Below, piece after piece: positions 63,801 through 64,000 of a stretch of DNA of 64,000 nucleotides. Below the pieces are notes generated by a model. It saw nothing but the letters and a program-made list of their open reading frames with translations. It did not search any database and was not told where the DNA came from. Numbering within the stretch: the stretch's first letter is position 1; each line of letters starts with the position of its first letter. Position numbers and translations under genes: made by a program. The stretch covers positions 32,295,029-32,359,028 of the forward strand of contig CM072894.1 of NCBI GenBank assembly GCA_037013685.1, given 5' to 3'. This DNA is from Acridotheres tristis. Taxonomy: Eukaryota > Chordata > Aves > Passeriformes > Sturnidae.

Positions 63801-64000
63801 CTGAGCCACATTAAACAGGAGAGAAAGTTAAGTTGTTAGGGCCTGCTCCTGCTTTTGCCATTGAAAAGCATTTTGTATAAACCCTTTACAAAACTAGGGA
63901 GATAAAAACACATTCATAGGGAGAACACCAAACTCCTGTAGGATTGTAGAAATTATTAATGAGAGTTTCAAGTTATGAGATTTCAGCTCATACTTTGGTA
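60846..64000. other. Intergenic AT-rich stretch to the window edge
   Basis: No gene, RNA or mobile element is recognised. It contains an imperfect 16-base tandem repeat at 61815-61846 and a pyrimidine-rich plus-strand segment near 62340-62405, whose complement makes up part of a meaningless 165-codon open frame. Confidence 0.5.
61815..61846. repeat. 16-base tandem duplication
   Basis: The unit atattcaaatattgag (61815-61830) is followed by atattcaaattttgag (61831-61846), differing at one position. A short AT-rich slippage duplication. Confidence 0.85.

Overview
The window is vertebrate nuclear DNA, almost certainly from a bird. It holds one protein-coding gene in a large AT-rich setting, several CR1 LINE fragments of the kind that dominate avian genomes, a single CpG island, and no bacterial gene structure. 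I cannot name the species or order.

The gene is neurexophilin-2 (NXPH2) on the minus strand. The large coding exon (exon 2) lies at 70-813 at the left edge. The short signal-peptide exon (exon 1) lies at 32754-32807. They are joined by a phase-0 intron of 31,940 bases (814-32753). The two exons encode 265 residues: a signal peptide, a variable propeptide, a KRR cleavage site, a glycosylated central domain and a six-cysteine C-terminal domain. The 3' UTR starts at 69 and runs off the left edge. A CpG island (about 32.0-33.56 kb) covers exon 1, the 5' UTR and the probable promoter.

Layout. 1-69: 3' UTR. 70-813: exon 2. 814-32753: intron with CR1 pieces near 2.5, 6.4, 7.1, 8.9, 12.9 and 19.0 kb, an interstitial telomere-like triplet inside one of them, and several repeat-free AT-rich blocks that could be enhancers. 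32.0-33.56 kb: promoter CpG island, ending in a GC-rich 20-base minisatellite. 33.56-64.0 kb: intergenic DNA upstream of NXPH2 with two more CR1 copies, an ancient SINE/LINE-like tail, small tandem duplications, an AT microsatellite and a detached small CpG-rich patch at about 35.2-35.6 kb. No second gene is convincing. In mammals the side upstream of NXPH2 is a gene-poor interval leading to LRP1B, which fits the emptiness here.

I found no undescribed gene system. The best leads are regulatory. A CTCF-type motif on the plus strand at 25300-25313 and a full-match one on the minus strand at 47317-47330 point at each other across the NXPH2 promoter. A small CpG patch with a third, weaker CTCF-like match sits 2.5 kb upstream of the start codon. 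A 0.44-kb stretch near 58.7-59.1 kb is open on both strands in register. All of these are motif-level observations and were not tested computationally.
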